Shown in pieces: positions 1-8,951 of a DNA stretch of 64,000 bases (within the stretch, counting starts at the first letter, position 1; each line of letters starts with the position of its first letter). The notes under the pieces were generated by a model. That model saw only the letters and a list, made by a program, of their open reading frames with translations. It searched no databases and was not told the origin of the DNA. The stretch covers positions 3,675,039 to 3,739,038 of the forward strand of contig NC_054699.1 in the NCBI RefSeq assembly GCF_016097555.1, read 5' to 3'. A program made the position numbers and the translations under genes. The stretch is from Gigantopelta aegis (lineage: Eukaryota > Mollusca > Gastropoda > Neomphalida > Peltospiridae).

Positions 1-97
1 AGTCGTTAAAACTCGTTCTGGGTGGGAGCCGGTACCGGGCAGCGAACCCAGTAGCTACCAGTCTGATGGCTTAACCACGACACCACCGAGGCCGGTA
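1..97 (-). repeat. tRNA-derived SINE (family B), head fragment
   Basis: Read on the - strand this is a tRNA-like SINE head: an A-box-like segment (gtggttaagccatc) is followed by a B-box-like ggttcgctgcc and a CCGGTACCGGCTCCCACC block. The distal part of the same family (attaaggttcaagcac and cctcagc) seems to recur at 32735, 50783 and 16988. It is a Pol III-type retroposon fragment and not a functional tRNA. Confidence 0.6.
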
Positions 98-952
98 AGG
101 TGGGCTAACGACGAAGCCGCTGATGGTCCATCGTTGGTTTATCGACAGAATGCTATAATTTGGGAGGTGGCGGGGGGGGGGGGGGGGGGGGGGGTAATAA
201 CAACAACAAAAAAACACCCCAACCTTCACAACAACCAACGAAATGTTTTTGGTTAGTGTTGGGAATCACTTAGAATTTAATAATGATGATAGAATAATAA
301 TTCTATAAAAAAATGTTTTATCCCACTGCCCTTTTTCCTTTCTCACCTTTGACTTCCAACGCAACTCCTATCTTTCCTCCTATATTTAAACTTCCTTTGC
401 TGTCCACTTCCACATCCGTGTCCTTGTCTCCCCAACCGCGACATGTGCTTGTCTCTTGTGGCACACCTGCCATTACCCTTCAGTTTTTATCTATAGGTTT
501 AGTCTGACCACTTCAGGGTGTTTAGTAGTTACTTCAGGTGTTGTTAAGAGGCACTTGTTACCACCTACTATACTCCACTACTACCGGCAGTCGGTCAGAC
601 CAGTTTTATTAGCGGCAGAGGACGAGGATGCCAGGTGGGTGCAGGTAAGTAATGGTGGTTCATGTCTACTTACAGAGCGTTCTGTTTGTATTGGTTAACG
701 AATGAATTAATCACCGGCTTTTGGTAATTTTGGTATTTCCCACAGTATTCAGAGGAAACACCAGGCCTGTAGGAACGATTTTGGAAGTGTGTGTGTGGGG
801 GGGGGGGGGGGGGGGGCACTGACGGACCGGGTACAAACTCTATATCAGATTTTGGTTAAAATGGCAAACATTAATGTGATAACAAAAAGGCTCACAAGTG
901 TCCCCCGGATCCTGAACACTACGAGGTTTCGTTAACAGGAAGGGTTATTTTA
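98..952. other. noncoding stretch with two long poly-G tracts
   Basis: I see no convincing coding exon here. The short ORFs have no recognisable domain. Uninterrupted G runs lie at about 172-194 and 799-816. Confidence 0.5.
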
Positions 953-1041
953 TATGCATGTCCTACTTTCACATAGACACGATAGCACATACCACGTACG
1001 GCCTTTGATATACCAATTGTATGGCACTGGTTGGGATAACA
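953..1041 (-). repeat. SINE (family A) core fragment
   Basis: This is a reverse-oriented degraded copy of the core shared by about 20 other places in the window. Shared words are gatagcacatacca, ggcctttgatatacca and gcactggttgg. Confidence 0.6.
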
Positions 1042-1367
1042 ACAGGAAGTTATACAGGAACGTTCATGTAGCCTAATACATCAACATTTTAAATTATGGT
1101 TGTTTGGTGTTTAATTTAACAAATGCTTTGATTTGTTTAGGTTTTCTTAATGGACATTTTATCTAAAGGCTGAAACTCCACTGCTCAAAGCCCTTTTTTT
1201 CTTTTCTTTTTTTATGTATTTGCCAGAAAGCATGACTCGACCCCCCTCCCCCCTAGAAAGAATAAACGTCGATCACTACACTGCACAATTTCATAATTTT
1301 TTGCACACATCCCCTCCCCCCCCCCCCCCCCAAGGTCTTTGATATATCAACCTTGGGGCACTGCTAG

Positions 1368-1399
<32 letters not shown>

Positions 1400-1489
1400 A
1401 ACTAATAAAAAAACCAACCAACCAAACAAACAACCTCCGAGGCCATCAAAAGGGATCGATCCTAAAACACATCAAACCTACGATGAAGA
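1042..1489. other. noncoding, simple repeats
   Basis: There is a poly-C run near 1316-1332, a (TA)n run near 1375-1400, a small SINE-like scrap around 1333-1365 and another around 1436-1470. No gene is seen. Confidence 0.5.
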
Positions 1490-1564
1490 AGGATTAAAGA
1501 AATGGTTTATTTAACGACGTACTCAAAACATTTTATTTACGGTTATATGGCGTCGGACATATGG
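1490..1564 (-). repeat. SINE family A, 3' tail, interrupted by the transposon at 1565
   Basis: This is the reverse complement of the SINE tail (tttatttaacgacg, ttatatggcgtcggacatatgg). The next expected words, ttaaggaccac and agatattga, appear only at 7812 onward. The 1565-7810 element therefore splits a single SINE. Confidence 0.75.
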
Positions 1565-1732
1565 AATATTTTTATTATTTAAGCATTGAGAACAGTTAAT
1601 CCAATCACATTTGGTGCATATAAGACGCCACACTCCGCATTGGATTCGCTATGCTGGCTTTTCCAAGTTAAAAATAAACCCAGTATTTTGAAAGTGGGAC
1701 ACTTTTGACGGGCTTCTATAGAGTGTGTGCGA

Positions 1733-1784
1733 TGACGTCACAGTTTCTGTGTACGCAAGTCCCGGCAGCCATTTTGGAGGACAA
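1733..1784 (+). promoter_or_regulatory. left subterminal inverted repeat with CRE-like site; probable promoter of the YqaJ gene
   Basis: TGACGTCAC at 1733-1741 contains the cAMP-response-element palindrome, and gccattttggaggacaa follows at 1768-1784. The same two words occur in inverted orientation near 7559-7599, in front of the other gene. The segment ends about 55 bp before the ATG at 1840, which fits a promoter or 5'UTR role. Promoter function is inferred. Confidence 0.45.
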
Positions 1785-2175
1785 ACAAAAGAAGTATTAT
1801 CATTGTTAGTGTTCAGCGAAGTAGAAAATTGATGTTATTATGTCTAAACAACTAAAATCATTACCCGTGCCTAAACCAGGTTATGTTGGTACACTGGATA
1901 GTCTATCTAGAGACCGATATTTAAGCAAAATAAGTATTATTAATAATGTCGATCCATATGAAGTGACGAAACTCGAGTGGTCCAACAGTGAGAAAAACTT
2001 TCCGAGTGTTTTGTATCCAGACATTGTAAATTACTTGATATTTACAAAAAGTTTTTATACTATGGACGACATGAAGGCATGGAAAAGTTTAGATGCTTTT
2101 AACCAGCTGACCTCTGGATGGATTAGTGACGTTGCAGTCTGCATTAAGAATGGATTTCACATTGTTCGAGCGAAG

Positions 2176-2732
2176 GTAGGTCACGTGTTCATATAATATA
2201 TATATACTATAGAGATATACCAGGGCTTTAAGTGTCACTAATTTGGGGACTTTGTTTAAGCATAAGAAGGACTTTTTGGTGCAGTAATTATTAAGTTAAT
2301 ATTTTAGTAGGGCTTGAGGTCAGCATGTTTGTACTTAATTTTGGCATACGATATGTATTTGTACTTCACTTCAGTGCAATCAAAAGCCCTGTACATACTA
2401 CTACTATAAGTACGGAAAAATATCCGCCCGGTCCCCCCTAACCCTAACCCCAACCCCTAACCCTAACTAATAATAATAATGGAGGGGACCAGGCGGATAT
2501 TATACCATTTATTGATTAAACAAACCAATACATTGTTATATATACATGTATGAACCTTGACTTAGAAGAAATGCTGTTTGCTGTAATTTATTAAGAATTT
2601 ACTTATCAGATATATAACTATAACCAATATAACTTAAACATGTGGTAAATGATTGTAATATTTTTTATTGCTACTAATAACATACTTTTTATTGAAGTTA
2701 TAAAGTAAAATTATCAATACAAATTATTTCAG
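2176..2732 (+). other. intron of the YqaJ-type gene
   Basis: The intron has a gtaggt donor at 2176 and a ttatttcag acceptor ending at 2732. It is AT-rich and includes the inverted repeat with telomere-like motif at 2419-2501. Confidence 0.65.
2419..2501. repeat. short inverted-repeat element enclosing CCCTAA repeats
   Basis: The arm aatatccgcccggtcccccc (2419-2438) pairs with ggaggggaccaggcggatat (2481-2500), leaving a loop of CCCTAAC-type repeats and (ATA)n. This is a miniature foldback element inside the intron. The loop resembles interstitial telomeric sequence. Confidence 0.6.
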
Positions 2733-4312
2733 GTGTTACATTCGCAAAGACTGAGAGAAAAGCCTTTGCAACCCTGGGTCATTGCGGAGAAGAATGGCAT
2801 GGTCTGCACAACACACTGTGATTGTATGGCAGGGTTAGGTGAGGCTTGCACACACATTGCAACACTACTGTTTGCAATTGATGCAACTGTGAAGATCAGA
2901 GATTCGAAGACTGTCACCCAAGAGCCGGCCTATTGGCTTTTACCGTCTGCACTGAAAGACATAAAGTATCGACCAGTCGGCGAGATTGACTTCACATCAG
3001 CCCAGACCAAACGCTTGAATTTGGACCATTCAATTGCAACTGGGACGCCTGTTGCATGTCGTATTCGCCAGCCTAAGGAAATACCTGCTCCAAGTGCTAA
3101 CAGATTGGACAAGTTCCTGCAGGGACTTAGTATTGGTAGGGTAAAACCTGCTGTCTTATCAGTTATAGAACCGTTCAATGATCACTTCATTCCTCAACAG
3201 GCTCAAAATATTTTTCCAGATGTTCTTTCTGACATGTGCCAAGAAGAACTTTATATGCAACCGTATAACATCATTTTGCAAAAATGTACTTCAGTTAACA
3301 TCAGTGCTACAAGGGAGCAGATTGAAGCCACAGAAATGGCAACTAGGGGTCAATCAAATTCCCGACTGTGGCAGCGTTATCGAGCGGGGCGCATAACTGC
3401 ATCAAAATTCCGAAAGGTTTGTAAAACTGATCCTTCACAGCCATCTCCCAGCTTGATTAAGGATATTTGCTATCCCCGAGAAAAAAAATGTAAATACACC
3501 AGCAACACGATGGGGTCTGTTAAAGGAAAGAAAAGCAAAGGAGCAGTACTTGGAGCTGATGAAAATGAAACATGTCAACTTCAAGATGAGAGATTCTGGT
3601 TTTGTCATTAGTGAGGAGCACCCACAGATTGGAGCATCACCCGATGGATGTGTCACCTGTGACTGTTGTGGTGATGGTTGCTTAGAAATAAAATGCCCGT
3701 ATCTCATCAGAGACAGAGATCTTCAAAATGTTAAATCTGAAGAAATGTGTTTGGTTTTAATGAGGAAGGTAAATGGATGTTGGACAGAAAACATGAATAC
3801 TTTTACCAAGTTCAGTGTCAGCTGTTTGTTTGTGGACGAACGTATGGAGACTTTTATCTCTGGACAACCAAATCCTATCACTGCGAAAGGATTTACAAAG
3901 AGGAGACATTCTGGCCAGATACTACACAAGCAGTTCTATTCATTTTTCAAGTTGGAATTCTGCCAGAGTTGCTTGCGAAATATTATTCACGGATGCCTCT
4001 ACTTGACCACACAAATCAGCAAAAGAAAGCAAGCCCTCAAGCTGAGATTGCCGAAGTGTGGTGTTTCTGCAAAAAGGAAGAATTTGGAGACATGGTTGCT
4101 TGCGACGGTCAGAACTGCCCCATTCATTGGTTCCACTATGGGTGTGTAGGTATATTGACAGAACCTAAAGGCAAGTGGTACTGCCCTGAATGCAGAAAAG
4201 ACAGGAGGAAATCAAGAATGGTGAAGCGATAATGAACAAGGAGAAAATCATGAATGATAAAGGGATAACAGAAATAACATTATTAAACTGAAATGTTAAC
4301 ATTAATAACATT

Positions 4313-4404
4313 ATATGTGGACAAAAACCAAAACATGTCTGTAGTTTTCCATTAATATGGAAATCCAAGCTACACTGAAGAGTCCTGGAGGGACGAAACA
4401 TGTT
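4313..4404 (+). repeat. left arm of a ~92-bp inverted repeat between the two transposon genes
   Basis: Read forward, this segment matches the reverse complement of 5114-5206 with only a handful of differences. The similarity stops on both sides of the arms. Each arm consists almost entirely of a hammerhead ribozyme. Confidence 0.85.
4333..4403 (+). ncRNA. hammerhead ribozyme motif 1 (sense to the YqaJ gene)
   Basis: All elements of a hammerhead are present in order. Helix III is ACATGT (4333-4338) with ACATGT (4398-4403). The cleavage-site C is 4339, after GT. Helix I is TGTAG (4340-4344) with CTACA (4370-4374), extended by a TTTCCAT/ATGGAAA hairpin. The core CTGAAGA (4375-4381) fits CUGANGA. 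Helix II is GTCC (4382-4385) with GGAC (4391-4394) closed by a TGGAG loop, then GAA (4395-4397). Helices I and II are closed and helix III is open (type III topology by the usual convention). Predicted cleavage is between 4339 and 4340. It lies about 100 nt past the stop codon of the upstream gene, so it would sit in that mRNA's 3'UTR. Activity is not shown by sequence alone. Confidence 0.88.
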
Positions 4405-5113
4405 TTAACTTATGTAGTGGCAAAGTATTCACTGTAGCTGTTTTGACATAGTGTTGAAATAACCCATATGCTAGACACAAATTGGCCATTGAACATTTAA
4501 AAAGTTTACTTATAAGTAAGGTCAGGACACTTGGGTCACACAAAACTGATGATGTGCAGTATGAACAATTAACTGATAGAAACATGTAGATAGATGACCA
4601 ATGTACATACTATATGTATTAAATTCCAAACTACTAAACATTTAAATATACACATGTATTTCATTTATTGATATTCATGAATAAAGTATAACTGACCATT
4701 TGTTAATCTGGAGAAAATAAATTATACAAATTTAAACACAAAAATGCTAAATTTGTAGTAAAGTTTTATTTAGTTGACTGAGGTATGTAGTGTCCTGTCT
4801 ATGGGAAAGTTCACATAAAATATTTTATTTTAACAATACCGTACATCAATGCCAGTATAATCACAAGTAAAATGTGTTGAGAGTATTGTTAATAAAACAA
4901 TCCCCCCCCCCCCCCCTCCCATTGGTGTTAAAGAGAAAAAATGAGCTATATATATAGCTGAACAATGGGGAGTCATTTGGATTAGAATATCATGTTTCTT
5001 TCCCAAGTGTGCCACATTTTTTTTTTTAGTCTGTGGCTCATACATGTACTAATAGATGTTCTCACCATATTATTTCAGTTAACTCGATAGAACACTTGTG
5101 TGTCTTTAACAGA
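4405..5113. other. spacer between the two ribozymes; convergent 3' ends
   Basis: No coding sequence is recognised. An AATAAA lies at about 4679 on the + strand, and several TTTATT words give - strand polyadenylation candidates near 4760-4900. A C15 run is at 4902-4916. If both genes use these signals, their primary transcripts overlap in this spacer. Confidence 0.45.
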
Positions 5114-5206
5114 GAAACATGTTTCGTCCCTCCAGGACTCATCAGTGTAGCTTGGATTTCAATATTAATGAAAAAACTACAGACATGTTTTGGTTTTGTC
5201 CACATT
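5114..5206 (-). repeat. right arm of the ~92-bp inverted repeat
   Basis: Reverse complement of 4313-4404, including the ribozyme. Differences are scattered single bases, mostly outside the catalytic core. Confidence 0.85.
5117..5188 (-). ncRNA. hammerhead ribozyme motif 2 (sense to the DDE transposase gene)
   Basis: On the - strand, helix III is ACATGT (5188-5183) with ACATGT (5122-5117). The cleavage C is at 5182. Helix I is TGTAG (5181-5177) with CTACA (5150-5146). The core is the canonical CTGATGA (5145-5139). Helix II is GTCC/GGAC (5138-5135 and 5129-5126) with a TGGAG loop, followed by GAA. Predicted cleavage is between 5182 and 5181. It lies about 280 nt downstream of the transposase stop, again in the sense of the upstream gene. 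It differs from motif 1 at the tolerated N7 position and in the distal part of stem I. Confidence 0.88.
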
Positions 5207-5469
5207 TAATTTCTAAATACTGTCTCACTGCTGATAACTAGAGTTATAGCCTCAATATTTGTAATATGCTTTTTTTTTATAAAGATGTTCAGGATAGGTT
5301 TTGTGGAGTACAACATGTACATTTAGGTCACACATCTTGTTGCTTCACATACATGTAAACATTTGTTAACTGTTATAGCAGAAATGTACATGTACACCAA
5401 ATAAGTATGGCTGCAGTTGAATAGGTTTTTGCAGGATTCCAAATTGTGGTAAGCAGTTGTCAAGTGTTT

Positions 5470-7496
5470 TTAATCAGATGGAACAATCGGCCCATTCAAA
5501 TTAATTAAAGCACAGCAAACAACAGCAATTTTGTCGACAGTGGTAACATCTTTACCATCCTTGACAATCAAATAATCTATTGGAAGAGTTTCAGCAAGTA
5601 AAGTGTATTTCTGCCTCAACAATCCAATAACACGCTCTACATGAATTCGAAGATGGGCAATTTTACGTGATTTTTCCAGTTCCAATGCAGGCATCTGAGT
5701 TTTCCCTTTAGTGAATGCGGGCATTTTTATAGTTGCCATCATAAGTCCAACACTATCAGCGATGTCGAAATCTCTGTCAGCTAAAATAACATCACCAGGC
5801 AGAAGTTTATTGAGAAATCCACAGTGTTCAGTCAAGAACTTATCACTGACTCGACCACCCCAGGCTCTTGAAATGAAGGAAACTGTTCCCTGTGGTGTAA
5901 TTCCAATAAGAAATTTAACAGTATTGTGGTGCTTGTATGTTGACCAAGTAAGGGCCCTTGCCTCCAGATTGGAAGGTGTGTCAATGAAAACCTCAAAACA
6001 GTCTATTATGACAACAACTTTAGATTCTAAGTAACGACGGAATTCCATAGGCATTGTCTTCTTCAATTCATCACGTCCTGGCCAATTGATAAGTGGTTGA
6101 AGCATAACATGTAAAATATCAATTGTATTTAAAAAGGTTCTTGAGACTGTTGTCTTATCAATATTAAAAATAAACCCTAAAAGTACATTTGTAACATTTA
6201 ACCTAAGTTTCATCAGTGTAAGCAATAGCTGTTGAAATCCAGATAATGCTGATCTGGGTGTGACATTTTGATGTATTGAAATGTATTCCAGAAGTTGCAT
6301 TAGAATGTGATGAGTTGGCAGTCCAGTCATAAAGTTAACTTTCTCATCATTGCCTTTCAACCCTTCTTCAGTTAGTTTCATGGAAGCCAAACTCACATTT
6401 CAAATCAATATTTTCAACTGTGAGTCTTCTCATTTCCTCTTCCATTGACACAAGTTGATCACCAGTAGTTGATGTTTTGGCTTTCCTTTGTAGTGGTGTC
6501 GTCAGATGGTTCAACTTCGGTGGACTGGTCTTCAACTATCACGTCTTGGAGAGATAGTAGGACTGAGCTGCTTCAGTCCTTTTCCGTTTTGTGGTGCGGC
6601 CAATGATCCGTTCATGTCGAGAAGAATTTTCTTTTCCTGTGGTCAATTTAAATTTATCATGACCAAGATGTAATGTTGGTGCCCAATCTGGATTAGTCTT
6701 GTCATAAAGGGCTGAAGGTTTACCTGCATAACACAAGAGAATTATAACTTAAAATGATAAAACAAATTTAATATATTAATATCTACATCAAAAAGCAATA
6801 CAAGGCCTATTACAATCACTTACTGTAAAAAAAATAATTAATTTATATTAATTTTAATCAAATGTTAATAAGTATAAAAAAAACTAGTGTGCATGCGAGT
6901 TTATGTAGTATGAATTGTAAAATACCAGTGCAAATGATATAAATAATAAACAACTTTGTTTGGACAGGTTTTAAATGTGGTTTTTTGTTTTTTTATTATT
7001 ATTTTTAATTATTTACTAAATGTCTTTATTTACTAGGCCTACATTTTACTACTAAATCTTGTAAATCTAAATGTCAACATTTCATACAATGTATGCACCC
7101 CAATATTATAATGCAAGCTCTCCCAGAGAGAGAGAGAGAGAGAAGATAGAGATAGATAGAGAGAGAGAGAGAAGAGGGAGAGAGAAGATAGAGAGAGGGA
7201 TAGAGAGAGAGAGACACACACAGACATATACTGACATAGTTTGGATTAGGTAGAAATTAATAAAATGTTAACTCACCATTTATAAAATGCAAAGAACAGA
7301 TGCGAAAATATGGGTAACTTGATGGTTTTATATCGACCCGTCCAATGTTCGAAAGCCACACTCGTCTCCGTTCGTCTGACAATTCGTGGGTCTGTTCTCC
7401 TTGTGACAAACGAACTGTTGGAAGTCTGAAGAAGGAAAATGCACAGTCTCTGCCCGCACGGTTTCCGCAACCAAAAACCCCACAGAATTTTACCAT
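5470..7496 (-). pseudogene. THAP + DDE_Tnp_4 transposase gene (ISL2EU-like), frameshifted
   Basis: Exon 1 (7496-7277) encodes a THAP zinc finger (MVKFCGVFGC at the start and CSLHF near the end), with a gtgagt donor. Exon 2 starts at 6723 after tatgcag in matching phase and continues GKPSALYD and NPDWAPTLHLGH, typical of the segment after a THAP domain. A short coiled-coil-like stretch (MEEEMRRLTVEN) lies near 6440. The catalytic part runs from about 6396 to 5470 (308 residues uninterrupted). Its acidic residues are visible in [16 protein letters not shown] and HVERVIGLL, matching the DDE triad of the DDE_Tnp_4 family. Frame changes near 6545, 6490 and 6397 separate the THAP and DDE parts. An alternative upstream ATG exists at 7535. 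The gene ends facing the YqaJ gene. Confidence 0.78.
6724..7276 (-). other. intron of the THAP-DDE gene with (GA)n microsatellite
   Basis: The intron lies between gtgagt (7276 downward) and the acceptor at 6724. A GA-rich microsatellite occupies about 7120-7214. Confidence 0.65.
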
Positions 7497-7558
7497 TTTA
7501 AGTATATTACAAAACAACAACAACGTATACAACAATGCACAAAGCTTGTGCTCAAAGC

Positions 7559-7599
7559 TTGTCCTCCAAAATGGCGGATCGCAAAAGTGGTGACGTCAC
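7559..7599 (-). promoter_or_regulatory. right subterminal inverted repeat with CRE-like site; probable promoter of the transposase gene
   Basis: This is the mirror image of the 1733-1784 segment: ttgtcctccaaaatggc at 7559-7575 and tgacgtcac at 7591-7599. It lies upstream of the transposase start codons. A further TGACGT lies at 7615. Its role is inferred. Confidence 0.45.
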
Positions 7600-7810
7600 G
7601 CGCACTGGCCCTATTGACGTCAAATACGGCTAAAAATAGCACGGTTTAGCTACTGTTGCATTACAAAATGGCGAGAATTGGTCGAAGTGCGTAGTAAGCA
7701 TTTGACGATATGCGTTAATGGCAACAACTCGCGAGTGAATTAAAAGTGCATTTATGCTTGTATTTGAACTTAGAACTTGATTTTATAAGACTGAAACCAG
7801 AGATGGCAGC

Positions 7811-8055
7811 TTTAAGGACCACGCAGATATTGATGGAGGAAATCCCGCGCTGTTGCCACTTCATGGGCTACTCGTTTCGATTAGCAGCAAGGGATCTTTT
7901 AATATGCACCATCCCACAGACAGGATAGCACGTACGGCATTTGATGTACCAGTCGTGGTGCACTGGCAGGAGCGATAAATAGCCAAATGAGCCCATTAAC
8001 GGGGATCGATCCCTAGCTCACCGCGCACCAAGCGAGCGCTTTACCACTGGGCCAA
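7811..8055 (-). repeat. SINE family A, second half of the copy split by the transposon
   Basis: It continues in register from 1564: ttaaggaccac, agcaagggatctttt, tatgcaccatcccacaga, then the head with ggggatcgatccc and tttaccactgggcc, the inverted B and A boxes. Confidence 0.8.
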
Positions 8056-8689
8056 ACTTACGATGAATGCTAAAACCTAGCCACAGTTTCATCAAAACCT
8101 AAGAATGATATGCACACTTGAAGCGTAATGCGACAGTTACAATATTCACATCACCTTTTATTTTGAACTACGTTATTAACAAAATGTAAGCATATTTACT
8201 ATGAATATAAATTATTATAATAAATGTTTGTTTTTATCAAATTTATGTAACTATAAATAAAAAATAAATAATAATAATTTTGTGTTAGGACTGTATCCAA
8301 AATGTTATCGTTACGTTGGCAAAAACTAAAGTTATTCACGCATCCCATCCACGCCCGACATACACTTATACTCTTGACAAATACTATTTTACCTATAAGT
8401 TCAAGGGTCACATACCTGTCAATTTTAAAAGGTGAAGAAAGTTACCTCACCTTCGGGTCAGAGGCAATGAGGCAGATCATTGTAAAAATGCGCGCAAGGT
8501 GCTTGTTGGTATAGGAATTATTTTAAATGTCTGCAATTATATATTAGTTATGCAGTCATTATTTGATACACTTTACGTCTTGTTTTCTTTATTTCACTAT
8601 AATAATCTATTGTAAATATAATCTATATGTTTGAAATGGAATTGAATGAAGAACTATGTTGTGCGTGTGAACACAAGTTATAAGTAGGG
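8056..8689. other. noncoding AT-rich stretch
   Basis: No gene, RNA or recognised repeat could be supported. The 70-residue ORFs near 8199-8514 lack any known motif. Confidence 0.4.
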
Positions 8690-8951
8690 CACACCCTTGA
8701 AACAAGATGGCGGCAGTCATTCGATGTGGACAAGTGGTCATAAAACATGGAACAGAACATAAAAGTGATGGAATTTAAGTTCTGGAACCCAGCATAGCCA
8801 ATGGTTCAATTACAGCAACAATTTGTTAGCAAACTTTCCTTTCATACAGACAAAAACAATCATTTGTTTTCTTTTATTTCTAAAGTTTTTACCTTGAATC
8901 TTGAAGTAATTTGAGAAATCCTGTTACGGAATGAAAATGGCAGTACAACAG
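8690..8951 (+). promoter_or_regulatory. candidate promoter and first exon ending at a GTGAG donor
   Basis: AAGATGGCGGC near 8703 matches the YY1-type initiator-region motif found at many animal promoters. Downstream, atgaaaatggcagta opens a short frame (MKMAVQQ) that meets a GTGAG donor at 8952 in phase 0. Phase 0 would join in frame to the kinase exon at 56876, so it could be an alternative first exon of that gene. It could equally belong to another gene or be chance. Confidence 0.3.

Larger units (their letters stand above)
1840..4232 (+). pseudogene. transposon-borne SWIM zinc finger / YqaJ-type exonuclease / PHD finger protein, frameshifted
   Basis: Exon 1 is 1840-2175 (112 codons, donor gtaggt) and exon 2 starts at 2733 after ttatttcag, both in phase 0. 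Near 2810-2860 a SWIM zinc finger is visible (CDC followed by CTH). Around 3360 the YqaJ N-terminal signature WQRYRAGRITASKF appears. The PD-(D/E)xK nuclease centre is GASPDG then EIKCPY at about 3628-3702. A C-terminal PHD finger lies at about 4057-4193 (WCFC, ACDGQNC, HWFHYGC, WYCPEC). The reading frame changes twice, once at an A8 run at 3480-3488 and once near 3740-3750, so this copy cannot make the full protein unless these are sequence errors. YqaJ proteins are lambda-exonuclease-like; the role in transposition is not known to me. The stop is at 4230-4232 and a sense hammerhead ribozyme begins about 100 bp further on. Confidence 0.75.
1565..7810. mobile_element. two-gene DNA transposon, ISL2EU/IS4EU-like, decayed
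   Basis: The 6.2-kb insertion is bounded by the two halves of one SINE (1490-1564 and 7811-8055). It holds a + strand SWIM/YqaJ/PHD gene and a convergent - strand THAP/DDE_Tnp_4 gene. From family knowledge, ISL2EU (IS4EU) elements combine a THAP-DDE transposase with a YqaJ-type exonuclease protein, so I assign it there. Subterminal inverted repeats are visible: tgacgtcac at 1733-1741 with gccattttggaggacaa at 1768-1784, mirrored at 7591-7599 and 7559-7575. I could not define clean outermost terminal repeats or a target duplication, so the junction coordinates are approximate by a few bases. Both genes carry frameshifts, so this copy is probably not autonomous. Confidence 0.75.

Noticed and set aside
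2437..2470. Chromosome end or telomere
   Set aside because: Only a few CCCTAA units occur, enclosed by short inverted arms inside an intron, with unique sequence on both sides.
1840..4232. Calling the YqaJ gene an integrated virus because the domain is named viral recombinase
   Set aside because: The SWIM and PHD fusions, the spliced structure, the THAP-DDE partner and the position inside one transposon point to a DNA transposon. No other virus-like gene is nearby.
4317..5203. Inverted arms interpreted as simple rho-independent-type or convergent terminator hairpin
   Set aside because: The arms are more than 700 bp apart and each folds by itself into a hammerhead. A bacterial-type terminator model does not apply to this eukaryotic DNA.
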